From Streptomyces sp. NBC_01288 (GTDB taxonomy: Bacteria > Actinomycetota > Actinomycetes > Streptomycetales > Streptomycetaceae): DNA of 64,000 nt. Location of the stretch: NCBI RefSeq assembly GCF_035982055.1, contig NZ_CP108427.1, positions 2,976,001 to 3,040,000 on the forward strand, given 5' to 3'. This document shows, piece after piece, positions 27,505 through 36,311 of the stretch. Under the pieces are notes generated by a model, which saw nothing but the letters and a program-made list of their open reading frames with translations, was not told the origin of the DNA and searched no databases. The position numbers and the translations under genes are program-made. Each line of letters begins with the position of its first letter. The stretch's first letter is position 1.

Positions 27505-27539
27505 CGTCCGCCGCAGCCGGCACGGCCCTCGTAGGCGGC

Positions 27540-28479
27540 ATGACCCCCGCAGCCGACTCCGGCTCGACCACGGCCACGCCTCACCCTGGGCCACTCCGAC
27601 ATCGACGTCTTCCCGATCGGCCTCGGGTGCATGGGCATGTCGCAGTACTACGGCACCGCCGATCCGGACGAGTCGGTCGCGACCATGCACGCCGCCATCG
27701 ACGCCGGCGTCGACTTCTTCGACACCTCCGACATCTACGGCGCCGCAGGCGCGGTCACCGGACGGGCCCAGGCCGGGTTCGGGCCGGGTTCAGGCACAAC
27801 GAGGTGGTGATCGCGACCAAGTTCGGCACCCGTCCCGCGCCCGCCGGGGGCGTCGAATTCGACGGGTGCCCGGAGTACGTCGTGCAGGCACGTGAGGCGA
27901 GCCTGCGGAGGCTCAGGACGGCGCGCCGACGGTCTCCTCGATCGGCACTTCGGGGTCCGGCCGGTGCTCCGGGCGATCGGACTGAGCGCCGTCGGCGCGG
28001 ACATCCTGCACCGGGCCGCGGCCACCGCTCCGATCTCGGCCCCGCAGAGCGAATACTCGCTGGGGGCACGCGAGTTGGAGGGCGAAGTGCTGCCTGCCTG
28101 CCGACAGTCGGGCATCACTCTCGTGCCCTACTGCCCACTCGACCGGGCAGCGCTGACCGGCCGTCTGGGCGCCGACACCGACTTCGGTGCCGACGATTTC
28201 CGTACCACCCTGCCGAAGTTCACCGGCGACAACCACAGCCACAACCTCCGGCTCGTCGACGAACTCAGGGAGTTCAGTCACCGGCGCGGGCACACCGCAG
28301 GCCAGGTCGCACTGGCCTGGCTGCTCGGCCGGCCGCACGCCGTCGCCCCGATTCCGGGCACCAAGCGCGCTGTCCACGTACGGGAGAACGCCGCTGCGTC
28401 GTCAGTGCCGCTCAGCGCCGACGACGTCGCTGTCCTCGACGAGATGTTCGCCCCGGCCCGGGTCCGCGGTGAACAATAA
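27540..28479 (+). pseudogene. Aldo-keto reductase, frameshifted and internally deleted
   Basis: Aldo-keto reductase sequence is split over two frames. The ATG at 27540 is in one frame. SDIDVFPIGLGCMGMSQYYG and the FFDTSDIYG active-site Asp/Tyr region follow in the next. VIATKFGTRPAP and EASLRRLRT return to the first from about 27807. LDRHFGVRPVLRAIGLSAVGA to the C-terminus (27930-28479) is again in the second. A stop codon interrupts at about 27807, and the segment expected to hold DLLYLHRPD and the catalytic His is missing between SLRRL and the GVRPVLRAIGLS region. At least two frame breaks plus a deletion make function impossible. The intact 3' third includes SEYSLGARELEGEVLP and KRAVHVRENAAA. 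Confidence 0.85.
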
Positions 28480-28613
28480 GGCCACCTCGACATCCGTACC
28501 CGCTGACCCCACCTCCGTAATGATCAGGCGAGTGCCCGGTCCCCACGCGACTGCTGCCAACCAGCCCTTCTTTGTGCCAACCAAATCCCCGTCACACATC
28601 CGCGATGCCGCCC

Positions 28614-29804
28614 CTACAACCCCACGATCTTGTTCCACTCCTTCGCGAACTCCACCCGCTCCGTGGACGTGATGTCCCGCGCGATCGCGAGGTGCTTCCG
28701 CATCGTCGAGTCCGGGAAGATCAGCGGGTTCTCGGCAAGCTCCGCGGTGTCCTTGTCCTTGGAGGCCGCGAGGACGGCCTGGGCCGCCGGGACGGGGCAG
28801 ACGTAGTTGACCCAGGCGGCGAGTTCCGCGGCGACCTCGGGGTCGTAGTAGTAGTCGATCAGCTTTTCGGCGTTGGTCTTGTGGCGGGCCAGGTCGGGGA
28901 TCATCAGGGAGTCCGCCCAGAGTTCGGCGCCCTCCTCGGGGACGACGAAGCGGATGTCCGGGTTGTCGGCCTGGAGTTGGATCACGTCGCCGGAGTAGGC
29001 CTGGCAGGCGAGGACGTCGCCGCTGACCAGGTCCTTGGTGTAGTCGTTGCCGGTGAAGCGGCGGATCTGGTTCCGGCTGATCTGGGTCTGTACCTGGTCG
29101 CACACCTTGTGGAAGTCGGCGGCGGTCCACTTGGTGATGTCGACGCCATTGCCCTGCATCAGCAGCGCGAACGCCTCGTCCAGGCCGGAGAGCAGGGTGA
29201 CCCGGCCCTTCAGGTCGCTCGCCCACAGGTCGGAGACATGGCGGATCTCGCGGCCGAGCTTGCGGTGGTTGTACGCGATACCGGTGATCCCCGACTGCCA
29301 CGGCACCGTGTACCGGCGCCCCGGGTCGAACGCGGGCGAGCTGAGCTGCGGGTCGAGGTACTTCGCCACGTTGGGCTGCGCGGACCGGTCCATCCGCTGG
29401 ACCCAGCCGAGGCGGACGAACCGCGCGCACATCCAGTCGCTCATGACGATCAGGTCGCGGCCGGTCTGCTGGTGGTTCATGAGCGCCGGGCTGATCTTGC
29501 CGAAGAACTCGTCGTTGTCGTTGATCTCCTCGATGTAGTCGACGGAGATCCCGGTCTTCTTCTCGAACGCGTCCAGCGTGGGCCGCTTCGTCTGGTCGTC
29601 GTCATCGGTGTCGATGTACAACGGCCAGTTCGCCCAGGTCAGCCGCTTGTCCTTGGCGGACAGATCGGCGCCGGCACGGTCCCCCGCCTTCACATACGCG
29701 GCGGGCACACCGCACCCGGCGAGCGCGCCGAGCGCGGCGGTACCGCCGAGCGCACGCAGCAGGGAGCGACGGGAGGGCGAGGACGACTTCGGAGTCTGGG
29801 GCAC
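28614..29804 (-). CDS. Polyamine ABC transporter substrate-binding lipoprotein (PotD-like)
   Basis: About 396 residues from the GTG at 29804; a TTG at 29840 is possible. SRRSLLRALGG and LGALAGCG form a twin-arginine-type signal with a lipobox cysteine. The mature protein has PotD-family features: WANWPLYIDT, YIEEINDNDEFFGKI, PWQSGITGIAYN, LSGLDEAF and LACQAYSGDVIQL, with acidic and aromatic residues that bind putrescine or spermidine. It is encoded just downstream of a gamma-aminobutyraldehyde dehydrogenase-like gene. No polyamine permease or ATPase follows; instead the dead aldo-keto reductase does, so partners must be encoded elsewhere. Confidence 0.9.
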   Translation of the reverse strand: MPQTPKSSSPSRRSLLRALGGTAALGALAGCGVPAAYVKAGDRAGADLSAKDKRLTWANWPLYIDTDDDDQTKRPTLDAFEKKTGISVDYIEEINDNDEFFGKISPALMNHQQTGRDLIVMSDWMCARFVRLGWVQRMDRSAQPNVAKYLDPQLSSPAFDPGRRYTVPWQSGITGIAYNHRKLGREIRHVSDLWASDLKGRVTLLSGLDEAFALLMQGNGVDITKWTAADFHKVCDQVQTQISRNQIRRFTGNDYTKDLVSGDVLACQAYSGDVIQLQADNPDIRFVVPEEGAELWADSLMIPDLARHKTNAEKLIDYYYDPEVAAELAAWVNYVCPVPAAQAVLAASKDKDTAELAENPLIFPDSTMRKHLAIARDITSTERVEFAKEWNKIVGL

Positions 29805-29935
29805 CCGCGCAGCATGACCCGCCGCCCCGTGCCCGATCAATGGACGCTGCGTCGAGCGGGTTCGCGTGGACCCGACACCTTGTCGATCGGTTGCCTGTGA
29901 AGTAACCGCACGTTCACATCCAACGCGGGAAAACA

Positions 29936-29974
29936 GCGCGGCCCCGGACGGTCAACTCCCGTCCGGGGCCGCGC
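29936..29974 (-). terminator. Strong hairpin terminator of the aldehyde dehydrogenase gene
   Basis: The arms GCGCGGCCCCGGACGG (29936-29951) and its exact complement (29959-29974) form a 16-bp stem with a 7-base loop. It begins 27 bases after the stop of the gene ending at 30001 and is followed on the minus strand by TGTTTTCCC, so it is a good intrinsic terminator. It separates the dehydrogenase from the downstream binding-protein gene. Confidence 0.85.
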
Positions 29975-30000
29975 AGTTGTCGATCCAGATCGCCGAAGGC

Positions 30001-31440
30001 CTACGCGTCCAGCGACGTCATCACGTGCTTGATCCGCGTGTAGTCCTCGAAGCCGTAGCCCGACAGGTCCTTGCCGTAGCCCGACTTCTTGAAGCCGCCG
30101 TGCGGCATCTCCGCGACCAGCGGGATGTGAGTGTTGATCCACACGCAGCCGAAGTCCAGGGACTTCGACAGCCGCATCGCCCGCCCGTGGTCCTTCGTCC
30201 ACACCGAGGACGCCAGCGCGTAGTCGACGCCGTTGGCCCACTCGATGGCCTGGGCCTCGTCCGTGAAGGACTGGACGGTGATGACCGGCCCGAAGACCTC
30301 GTTCTGGATGATCTCGTCGTCCTGCTTCAGACCCGAGACGACGGTCGGCGCGTAGAAGTAGCCGACCTCACCGACCCGGTGGCCGCCCGACTCCACCTTC
30401 GCGTGCGCCGGCAGCCGCTCGATGAAGCCGGTCACCTGCTTGAGCTGGTTGGCGTTGTTGAGCGGGCCGTAGAGCACGTCCTCGTCGTCCGGCTGCCCGG
30501 TCTTCGTCTCGGCGGCGGCCTTCGCGAGCGCCGCCACGAACTCGTCGTGGATCGACTCCTGGACCAGGACGCGCGTCGCCGCCGTACAGTCCTGGCCCGC
30601 GTTGAAGAAGCCCGCGACCGAGATGTCCTCGACAGCCTTGGCGATGTCGGTGTCCTCGAAGACCACGACCGGGGCCTTGCCGCCCAGCTCCAGGTGGACC
30701 CGCTTGAGGTCCTTGGCCGCGGACTCGGCGACCGACATGCCGGCCCGCACCGAACCGGTGATGGAGGCCATCGCCGGCGTGTGGTGCTCGACCATCGCGC
30801 GGCCGGTGTCCCGGTCGCCGCACACGACGTTGAAGACGCCCTTGGGCACGATCGAGCCGATGATCTCGGCGATCAGGACAGTGGAGGCAGGGGTGGTGTC
30901 CGAGGGCTTCAGGACGACCGTGTTGCCGGCCGCGAGCGCGGGGGCGAACTTCCAGACGGCCATCATCATCGGGTAGTTCCAGGGCGCGACCTGCGCGCAG
31001 ACGCCGATCGGCTCGCGCCGGATGATGGAGGTCATGCCCTCCATGTACTCGCCGGCGCTGCGGCCTTCGAGCATCCGGGCCGCGCCCGCGAAGAAGCGGA
31101 TCTGGTCGACCATCGGCGGGATTTCCTCGGAGCGGGTGAGCCCGATCGGCTTGCCGGTGTTCTCCACCTCGGCCGCGATCAGCTCCTCCGCGCGCTCCTC
31201 GAACGCGTCTGCGATGTCCAGCAGGAACTTCTGCCGCTTGGCCGGGGTCTCGTCCCGCCAGGCCGGGAACGCGGCGGCGGCGGCCACCATCGCGGCGTCC
31301 ACGTCCGCCGCTCCGGACAGCGGCGCGGTCGCGTACGCCTCGCCGGTCGCCGGGTTGACCACCTCGGTGGTCCGTCCGTCGGCGGCGTCCCGGAACTCAC
31401 CGTCGATGTAATTGCGCAGACGACGCAGCTCGGTGCTCAC
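30001..31440 (-). CDS. Gamma-aminobutyraldehyde/betaine-aldehyde-type dehydrogenase
   Basis: 479 residues. ALDH landmarks: [45 protein letters not shown] (Glu) and [11 protein letters not shown] (nucleophile Cys), ending in FGGFKKSG-type sequence ([17 protein letters not shown]). The FFNAGQDC and GYFYAPTVV elements are typical of aminobutyraldehyde dehydrogenases. With the aminotransferase at 32139, it would oxidise 4-aminobutanal from putrescine to GABA. Divergent from the Lrp regulator; a GTGTC/GACAC inverted pair at 31473-31492 in the gap is a weak operator candidate. Confidence 0.9.
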   Translation of the reverse strand: MSTELRRLRNYIDGEFRDAADGRTTEVVNPATGEAYATAPLSGAADVDAAMVAAAAAFPAWRDETPAKRQKFLLDIADAFEERAEELIAAEVENTGKPIGLTRSEEIPPMVDQIRFFAGAARMLEGRSAGEYMEGMTSIIRREPIGVCAQVAPWNYPMMMAVWKFAPALAAGNTVVLKPSDTTPASTVLIAEIIGSIVPKGVFNVVCGDRDTGRAMVEHHTPAMASITGSVRAGMSVAESAAKDLKRVHLELGGKAPVVVFEDTDIAKAVEDISVAGFFNAGQDCTAATRVLVQESIHDEFVAALAKAAAETKTGQPDDEDVLYGPLNNANQLKQVTGFIERLPAHAKVESGGHRVGEVGYFYAPTVVSGLKQDDEIIQNEVFGPVITVQSFTDEAQAIEWANGVDYALASSVWTKDHGRAMRLSKSLDFGCVWINTHIPLVAEMPHGGFKKSGYGKDLSGYGFEDYTRIKHVMTSLDA

Positions 31441-31632
31441 TTCCGGCCCTCCAAGGTCTGGGTGTTCTGAGAGTGTCCAATCACTGAGACACCCACCCTA
31501 ATCGCCCGGCCCACGTTTTCAACACCCCTGATCGCGTCAAGGCTACGAAATCCGCAAGTCTCGACCACGTAAACAACGAATTTCATCGATGCGGCCTTGC
31601 GGAACGGTCGAGACGTCGTGCACAGTGAAGCC

Positions 31633-32136
31633 GTGGCCAGTCGCAGCGCAGAACAGAGGGACTCCCGCGAGTCCAGGAACGGCAGCACTCCTCATCTGGA
31701 CGCCGTCTCCCTCGCCATCATCGAGCAGCTCCAGGAGGACGGCCGCCGGCCGTACGCCGCGATCGGCAAGGCCGTCGGCCTCTCCGAGGCGGCCGTGCGC
31801 CAGCGCGTCCAGAAGCTGCTCGACCAGGGCGTCATGCAGATCGTCGCCGTCACGGACCCGCTCACCGTGGGCTTCCGCAGACAGGCGATGGTCGGTGTCA
31901 ACGTCGAAGGTGATGTCGAGAACGTCGCCGACGCGCTGACGGCCATGCAGGAAGTGGAGTACGTGGTGATGACCGCGGGCTCGTACGACCTCCTCGCCGA
32001 GATCGTCTGCGAGGACGACGACCACCTGCTGGACGTCATCAACAAACGCATCCGGGCTCTCCCCGGCGTGCGCTCCACCGAGAGCTTCGTTTATCTGAAG
32101 CTCAAGAAGCAGACCTACATGTGGGGAACCCGATAA
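31633..32136 (+). CDS. Lrp/AsnC regulator of the polyamine genes
   Basis: 167 residues from the GTG at 31633; a GTG at 31618 or TTG at 31597 are alternatives. HTH at about 25-65 (AIIEQLQEDGRRPYAAIGKAVGLSEAAVRQRVQ) and RAM domain (MVGVNVEGDVENVADAL, EYVVMTAGSYDLLAEIV). It lies between a divergent dehydrogenase and a co-directional aminotransferase whose start comes three bases after its stop, so it is likely co-transcribed with the latter and controls both. The ligand may be a polyamine or amino acid; not shown by sequence. Confidence 0.9.
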   Translation: MASRSAEQRDSRESRNGSTPHLDAVSLAIIEQLQEDGRRPYAAIGKAVGLSEAAVRQRVQKLLDQGVMQIVAVTDPLTVGFRRQAMVGVNVEGDVENVADALTAMQEVEYVVMTAGSYDLLAEIVCEDDDHLLDVINKRIRALPGVRSTESFVYLKLKKQTYMWGTR

Positions 32137-32138
32137 CC

Positions 32139-33500
32139 GTGAGCAAGGACCTCAGCCGCACCGCGTACGACCACCTGTGGATGCACTTCACCCGCATGTC
32201 CTCGTACGAGAACGCGCCCGTTCCCACGATCGTCCGTGGCGAGGGCACCTACATCTACGACGACAAGGGCAAGCGCTACCTCGACGGTCTCGCGGGTCTG
32301 TTCGTGGTCCAGGCCGGTCACGGCCGCGCCGAGCTGGCCGAGACCGCCGCCAAGCAGGCGCAGGAGCTGGCGTTCTTCCCCATCTGGTCGTACGCCCACC
32401 CGAAGGCCATCGAGCTGGCGGAGCGTCTCGCGCACTACGCGCCCGGCGACCTGAACAAGGTCTTCTTCACCACCGGCGGCGGCGAGGCCGTAGAGACCGC
32501 CTGGAAGCTCGCCAAGCAGTACTTCAAGCTCCAGGGCAAGCACACCAAGTACAAGGTCATCTCCCGCGCGGTCGCCTACCACGGCACCCCGCAGGGCGCC
32601 CTGTCCATCACCGGACTCCCGGCGCTGAAGGCCCCGTTCGAGCCGCTGGTCCCGGGCGCGCACAAGGTCCCGAACACCAACATCTACCGCGCCCCGCTCT
32701 TCGGCGACGACCCGGAGGCCTACGGCCGCTGGGCCGCCGACCAGATCGAGCAGGAGATCCTCTTCGAGGGCCCGGAGACCGTCGCCGCGGTCTTCCTGGA
32801 GCCGGTACAGAACGCCGGCGGCTGCTTCCCGCCGCCGCCCGGCTACTTCCAGCGCGTGCGCGAGATCTGCGACCAGTACGACGTGCTCCTGGTCTCCGAC
32901 GAGGTCATCTGCGCCTTCGGCCGCCTGGGCACGATGTTCGGCTGCGACAAGTTCGGCTACGTCCCGGACATGATCACCTGCGCCAAGGGCATGACCTCGG
33001 GCTACTCCCCGATCGGCGCCTGCATCATCTCCGACCGCCTGGCCGAGCCGTTCTACAAGGGCGACAACACCTTCCTGCACGGCTACACCTTCGGCGGCCA
33101 CCCGGTCTCCGCCGCGGTCGGCCTCGCCAACCTCGACATCTTCGAGCGCGAGGGCCTCAACCAGCACGTCCTCGACAACGAGGCCAACTTCCTCCAGACC
33201 CTCCAGAAGCTGCACGACCTCCCGATCGTCGGCGACGTCCGCGGCAACGGCTTCTTCTACGGCATCGAGCTGGTCAAGGACAAGGCCACCAAGGAGACCT
33301 TCACGGACGAGGAGTCGGAGCGCGTGCTCTACGGCTTCGTCTCCAAGAAGCTCTTCGAGTACGGCCTCTACTGCCGCGCCGACGACCGCGGTGACCCGGT
33401 CATCCAGCTGTCGCCGCCGCTGATCTCCGACCAGTCGACCTTCGACGAGATCGAGGGCATCGTCCGCCAGGTCCTCACGGAGGCCTGGACGAAGCTCTAG
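32139..33500 (+). CDS. Class III PLP aminotransferase, putrescine/diamine aminotransferase-like
   Basis: 453 residues from the GTG at 32139 with GGGGA upstream; the GTG at 32121 would overlap the Lrp gene. Class III (omega) aminotransferase features: FFTTGGGEAVETAWKLA (phosphate cup), SDEVICAFGR (pyridine-binding Asp), and MITCAKGMTSGYSP with the Schiff-base lysine. HGYTFGGHPVSAAVGLAN follows. It would transaminate a diamine such as putrescine to an aminoaldehyde, which the divergent dehydrogenase oxidises. Pyruvate as amino acceptor is common in this subgroup but not readable here. Confidence 0.92.
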   Translation: MSKDLSRTAYDHLWMHFTRMSSYENAPVPTIVRGEGTYIYDDKGKRYLDGLAGLFVVQAGHGRAELAETAAKQAQELAFFPIWSYAHPKAIELAERLAHYAPGDLNKVFFTTGGGEAVETAWKLAKQYFKLQGKHTKYKVISRAVAYHGTPQGALSITGLPALKAPFEPLVPGAHKVPNTNIYRAPLFGDDPEAYGRWAADQIEQEILFEGPETVAAVFLEPVQNAGGCFPPPPGYFQRVREICDQYDVLLVSDEVICAFGRLGTMFGCDKFGYVPDMITCAKGMTSGYSPIGACIISDRLAEPFYKGDNTFLHGYTFGGHPVSAAVGLANLDIFEREGLNQHVLDNEANFLQTLQKLHDLPIVGDVRGNGFFYGIELVKDKATKETFTDEESERVLYGFVSKKLFEYGLYCRADDRGDPVIQLSPPLISDQSTFDEIEGIVRQVLTEAWTKL

Positions 33501-33541
33501 CCTCCGGCGAAGTTCCAGCCTTCGGCGATTCAACGGTTTAT

Positions 33542-33590
33542 ACGGCCCGGGGTGCACCCGTCCGAGTGAGAAGGACGCACCCCGGGCCGT
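33542..33590 (+). terminator. Terminator after the aminotransferase gene
   Basis: ACGGCCCGGGGTGC (33542-33555) pairs exactly with GCACCCCGGGCCGT (33577-33590). Inside, CGTCC and GGACG (33559-33577) extend the stem around a short loop. It starts 42 bases past the stop at 33500 and is followed by gtgctgtccg without a T-run, like many Streptomyces terminators. Confidence 0.8.
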
Positions 33591-33710
33591 GTGCTGTCCG
33601 GGGTCGCACCCGCATCCTCCTTAGCGTGCCTGGTAACCGATCGGCCCCGTCCTCGTTCCCCCGCAAGGGGGACGCGGTACGGAAAACGGATCAGAACGAG
33701 GTGTACGCGC

Positions 33711-34451
33711 ATGGTGGCCCCGCCGGACAACGACGTGCTCTGGGCACGTGCCCTGCACTTCCAGCACCACGACGGAACGCCCGCGCTCGGGGGTGTCTCG
33801 CTCGGTGTCCGGGAGGGCGAGATCCTCGCCGTCACGGGCCCGCGCGGCAGCGGCAAGACGACCCTGCTGCGCTGCCTCTCCGGCCTGGAGCGCCCCGGCC
33901 GCGGCGAGGTCTGGTTCAACAGCGTGCCCGTGCACACGATGGGCCCGCTCACGCGGGAACGGCTGCGCCGCGACCGCTTCGGCTGGATCGACCCGGCCCC
34001 CGTGCTCGTCCCGGAGCTGAACGTCTGGGAGAACGCGGCCCTCCCCCTGATGCTGCGCGGCACCAGCCGCCGGCGCGCCAAGACCGCCGCCCTGGAGTGG
34101 CTGGACCGCCTCGACATCGGCGACCACGCCCGCAAACGCCCGCACGAACTGCGCCAGGCGGAGCGCCAGCGCGTCTCGATCGCCCGTGCGCTGGCCCCGG
34201 CGCCCACCGTCCTGTTCGCCGACGAGCCGACCGCCCCGCTGCACCGCGCGGACCGCGCCCAGGTTCTGCGCACGCTCACGACGGCCGCCCGCTCGCACGG
34301 CATCACGGTCGTCCTCGCGACCCACGAGGCGGAGACCGCGGCCCTCGCGGACCGCACGGTGTCACTCCTCGACGGACGCCGTGTGAACACGGTTCACCTC
34401 CCCCCGGTCGCCGAGTCGGAAGGCCGGGCCGCGTGCTCGCTCTCCGTCTGA
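33711..34451 (+). CDS. ABC transporter ATP-binding protein with degenerate signature motif
   Basis: 246 residues from the ATG at 33711. Walker A GPRGSGKTT near residue 41, Walker B VLFADEPT near 165, and a switch His in VLATHE. The ABC signature, normally LSGGQ, reads LRQAE (in ELRQAERQRVSIARAL). The size and the EAETAALADR tail match LolD/MacB-type ATPases paired with FtsX-like permeases. The next gene overlaps its stop and encodes such a membrane protein, so they probably form one complex. The substrate is unknown. Confidence 0.87.
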   Translation: MVAPPDNDVLWARALHFQHHDGTPALGGVSLGVREGEILAVTGPRGSGKTTLLRCLSGLERPGRGEVWFNSVPVHTMGPLTRERLRRDRFGWIDPAPVLVPELNVWENAALPLMLRGTSRRRAKTAALEWLDRLDIGDHARKRPHELRQAERQRVSIARALAPAPTVLFADEPTAPLHRADRAQVLRTLTTAARSHGITVVLATHEAETAALADRTVSLLDGRRVNTVHLPPVAESEGRAACSLSV

Positions 34452-35815
34452 CCCGCGGCTCGCACCCCGCCGTCCAACTGCGCCGACTGCTGGTCGCGGT
34501 GGCCTCGGCGGGCACGGGCTTCCTCCTCCTCTGCACCCTCGGCTACGCGATGGGCCACCCCGACTCCCCCGCCGCCGCGGCCCTCCGCCTCGCCTGGTGC
34601 GCGACCCCGCTGGCCGCCACCGTCTACTTCGCGGTGGCCGTCGCCCGCACCGACCCGGCGACGAGACCCCGCCCCGGCCTCTCCGCGATCGGCCTCGGCC
34701 CGGGCCGCCTGATGGCGATCTCGGCGACCACGACAGCCCTCGCGTGCACCCTCGGCTCCATGCTGGCCCTGCTCTTCTTCCTCCACCTCCGCGGCGACCT
34801 CACCGGCATGCCCTTCGACGGAGCGGCGGCGGAGTTCCTCGCCTCGGACACCCCCCTCCCCCTCCCCGCCGCACTCACCCTGCTGGCCATCGTCCCCGTG
34901 ACCGCGTCCGTCTCGGTGGCCCTCACCCTCCGCCCGAAGGACACCAAGCACCCGTCCACGACGAAGAACGGCCCGAGGTCCTACGGCCGTTTCGGCGCCT
35001 ACGGCAAGTCGGGCACCCGCGAGACCTTCGGGACGTACGGCAGGTTCGGCTCCCACCTGCGAACAGGCGCCCGTACAGCGGCAGTCGAGGACACATCTGC
35101 CCCGGCGCCCGAACCGGCACCGCCCGCCGGGCCCGCAGCCGACGCCGAGCCGACCGCCACCGTCACGGGCCCCGTCGACCTGGACCCCACCCGCCCCCCG
35201 GCCCCCCGCGAGGTCCCCAAGGGCCTCCCCTGGGGTGTGGCCGTCCTCGCCGCCGGTCTCGCCGTCGAGGCCTACGCGAACCGGACGGCGGACACCGACG
35301 GGCTGTCGATGCCCGGCGGCCACGCGGGCGGCCCCGCGGGTGTGCTGGCCGGCTGGGTCCTGACCGCGCTCGGTCTCGCCCTGGCGGGCCCCGGCCTCAC
35401 CCACCTGTGCGGACGGCTCCTCCAGGCCGTGCGCCCGGGCGCGCTCCGGCTCCTCGCGGGCCGGGTCCTCATGGAGGAGGCGACCCGCATCGGCCGCCCG
35501 CTGGGCGTGGTCTGCGCCGTGGCGTCGGGCGCGTACGCGATGACGGCGCTGTACGACACGGACGCGTCCGTCGGCCCGCTGACCACCCTCGGCACGCTCC
35601 TGGTGACCGGGTGCACGGTGGCGACCCTGCTCACCGCCGCCGTCGAGGCCCGGCAGGCCCGCGCCGACACCACCGCCGCGCTGGTCCGGCTCGGCGCCCC
35701 GGCCACCGTGCTGCGCAGCGCGGCCGCCCTGCGCGCGGGCGCGCTGCTCGCCCTGTTCGTGCCGCTCACCGTCGTGATCGCCGAACTCGCGGCACTTCCG
35801 CTCGCCCACCGATGA
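34433..35815 (+). CDS. FtsX-like ABC transporter permease
   Basis: 460 residues from a GTG that overlaps the ATPase gene by 19 bases. Hydrophobic segments at about 18-40, 50-68, 88-115 and 140-165 are followed by a cytoplasmic or surface linker at about 170-255 with a Gly/Tyr-rich GRFGAYGKSGTRETFGTYG repeat and a Pro/Ala stretch. Further helices lie at about 258-275, 300-325, 355-375, 385-405 and 435-455. FtsX-like permeases of this kind often take part in peptide or lipid export. The ATPase immediately upstream is the natural partner. Confidence 0.8.
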   Translation: MLALRLTRGSHPAVQLRRLLVAVASAGTGFLLLCTLGYAMGHPDSPAAAALRLAWCATPLAATVYFAVAVARTDPATRPRPGLSAIGLGPGRLMAISATTTALACTLGSMLALLFFLHLRGDLTGMPFDGAAAEFLASDTPLPLPAALTLLAIVPVTASVSVALTLRPKDTKHPSTTKNGPRSYGRFGAYGKSGTRETFGTYGRFGSHLRTGARTAAVEDTSAPAPEPAPPAGPAADAEPTATVTGPVDLDPTRPPAPREVPKGLPWGVAVLAAGLAVEAYANRTADTDGLSMPGGHAGGPAGVLAGWVLTALGLALAGPGLTHLCGRLLQAVRPGALRLLAGRVLMEEATRIGRPLGVVCAVASGAYAMTALYDTDASVGPLTTLGTLLVTGCTVATLLTAAVEARQARADTTAALVRLGAPATVLRSAAALRAGALLALFVPLTVVIAELAALPLAHR

Positions 35816-35878
35816 GTTTCGCGCGGAGTGCCGGTCTACCCACCGAATAGCACGCACGCCCGATGGGAAAGGCCCAGC

Positions 35879-36286
35879 ATGTACCAGCAGATGATCTTCG
35901 TGAACCTGGCCGTGAACGACGCCGCCGCGTCGAAGAAGTTCTTCACCGAGCTCGGTTTCTCGATCAACCCGCAGTTCAGCACCGACGACACCACCTGTGT
36001 CGTGATCAGCGAGACGATCATCACGATGCTCCTCGAAAAGAAGCGCTACAGCGACTTCACGAAGAAGGAGATCGCCGACTCGGCCAAGTCCAGCGAGGTG
36101 CTGCTGTGTCTGAGCGCCGAGAGCCGCGAGAAGGTCGACGAGCTGATCAACAAGGCGGTCGCGGCGGGCGGCACCGCCAACGACGACGTCCAGGACCAGG
36201 GTTTCATGTACGGCCGCTCCTTCGAGGACCTCGACAACCACTCCTGGGAGGTCGTGTGGATGGACCCGGCGGCCGTCCAGGGCTGA
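35879..36286 (+). CDS. VOC-superfamily (glyoxalase-like) protein
   Basis: 135 residues from the ATG at 35879 after GGGAAAGG. It has paired beta-alpha-beta-beta-beta modules: MIFVNLAVNDAAASKKFFTELGF at the start and DVQDQGFMYGRSFEDLDNHSWEVVWMD at the end, where the Asp/His and Glu of the metal site are expected. Family members include glyoxalase I, bleomycin-binding proteins and dioxygenases; this sub-branch is widespread and mostly uncharacterised. It starts 64 bases after the permease gene on the same strand. Confidence 0.85.
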   Translation: MYQQMIFVNLAVNDAAASKKFFTELGFSINPQFSTDDTTCVVISETIITMLLEKKRYSDFTKKEIADSAKSSEVLLCLSAESREKVDELINKAVAAGGTANDDVQDQGFMYGRSFEDLDNHSWEVVWMDPAAVQG

Positions 36287-36311
36287 CCGACTCGGTGCCT
36301 AGCATGGGCGC

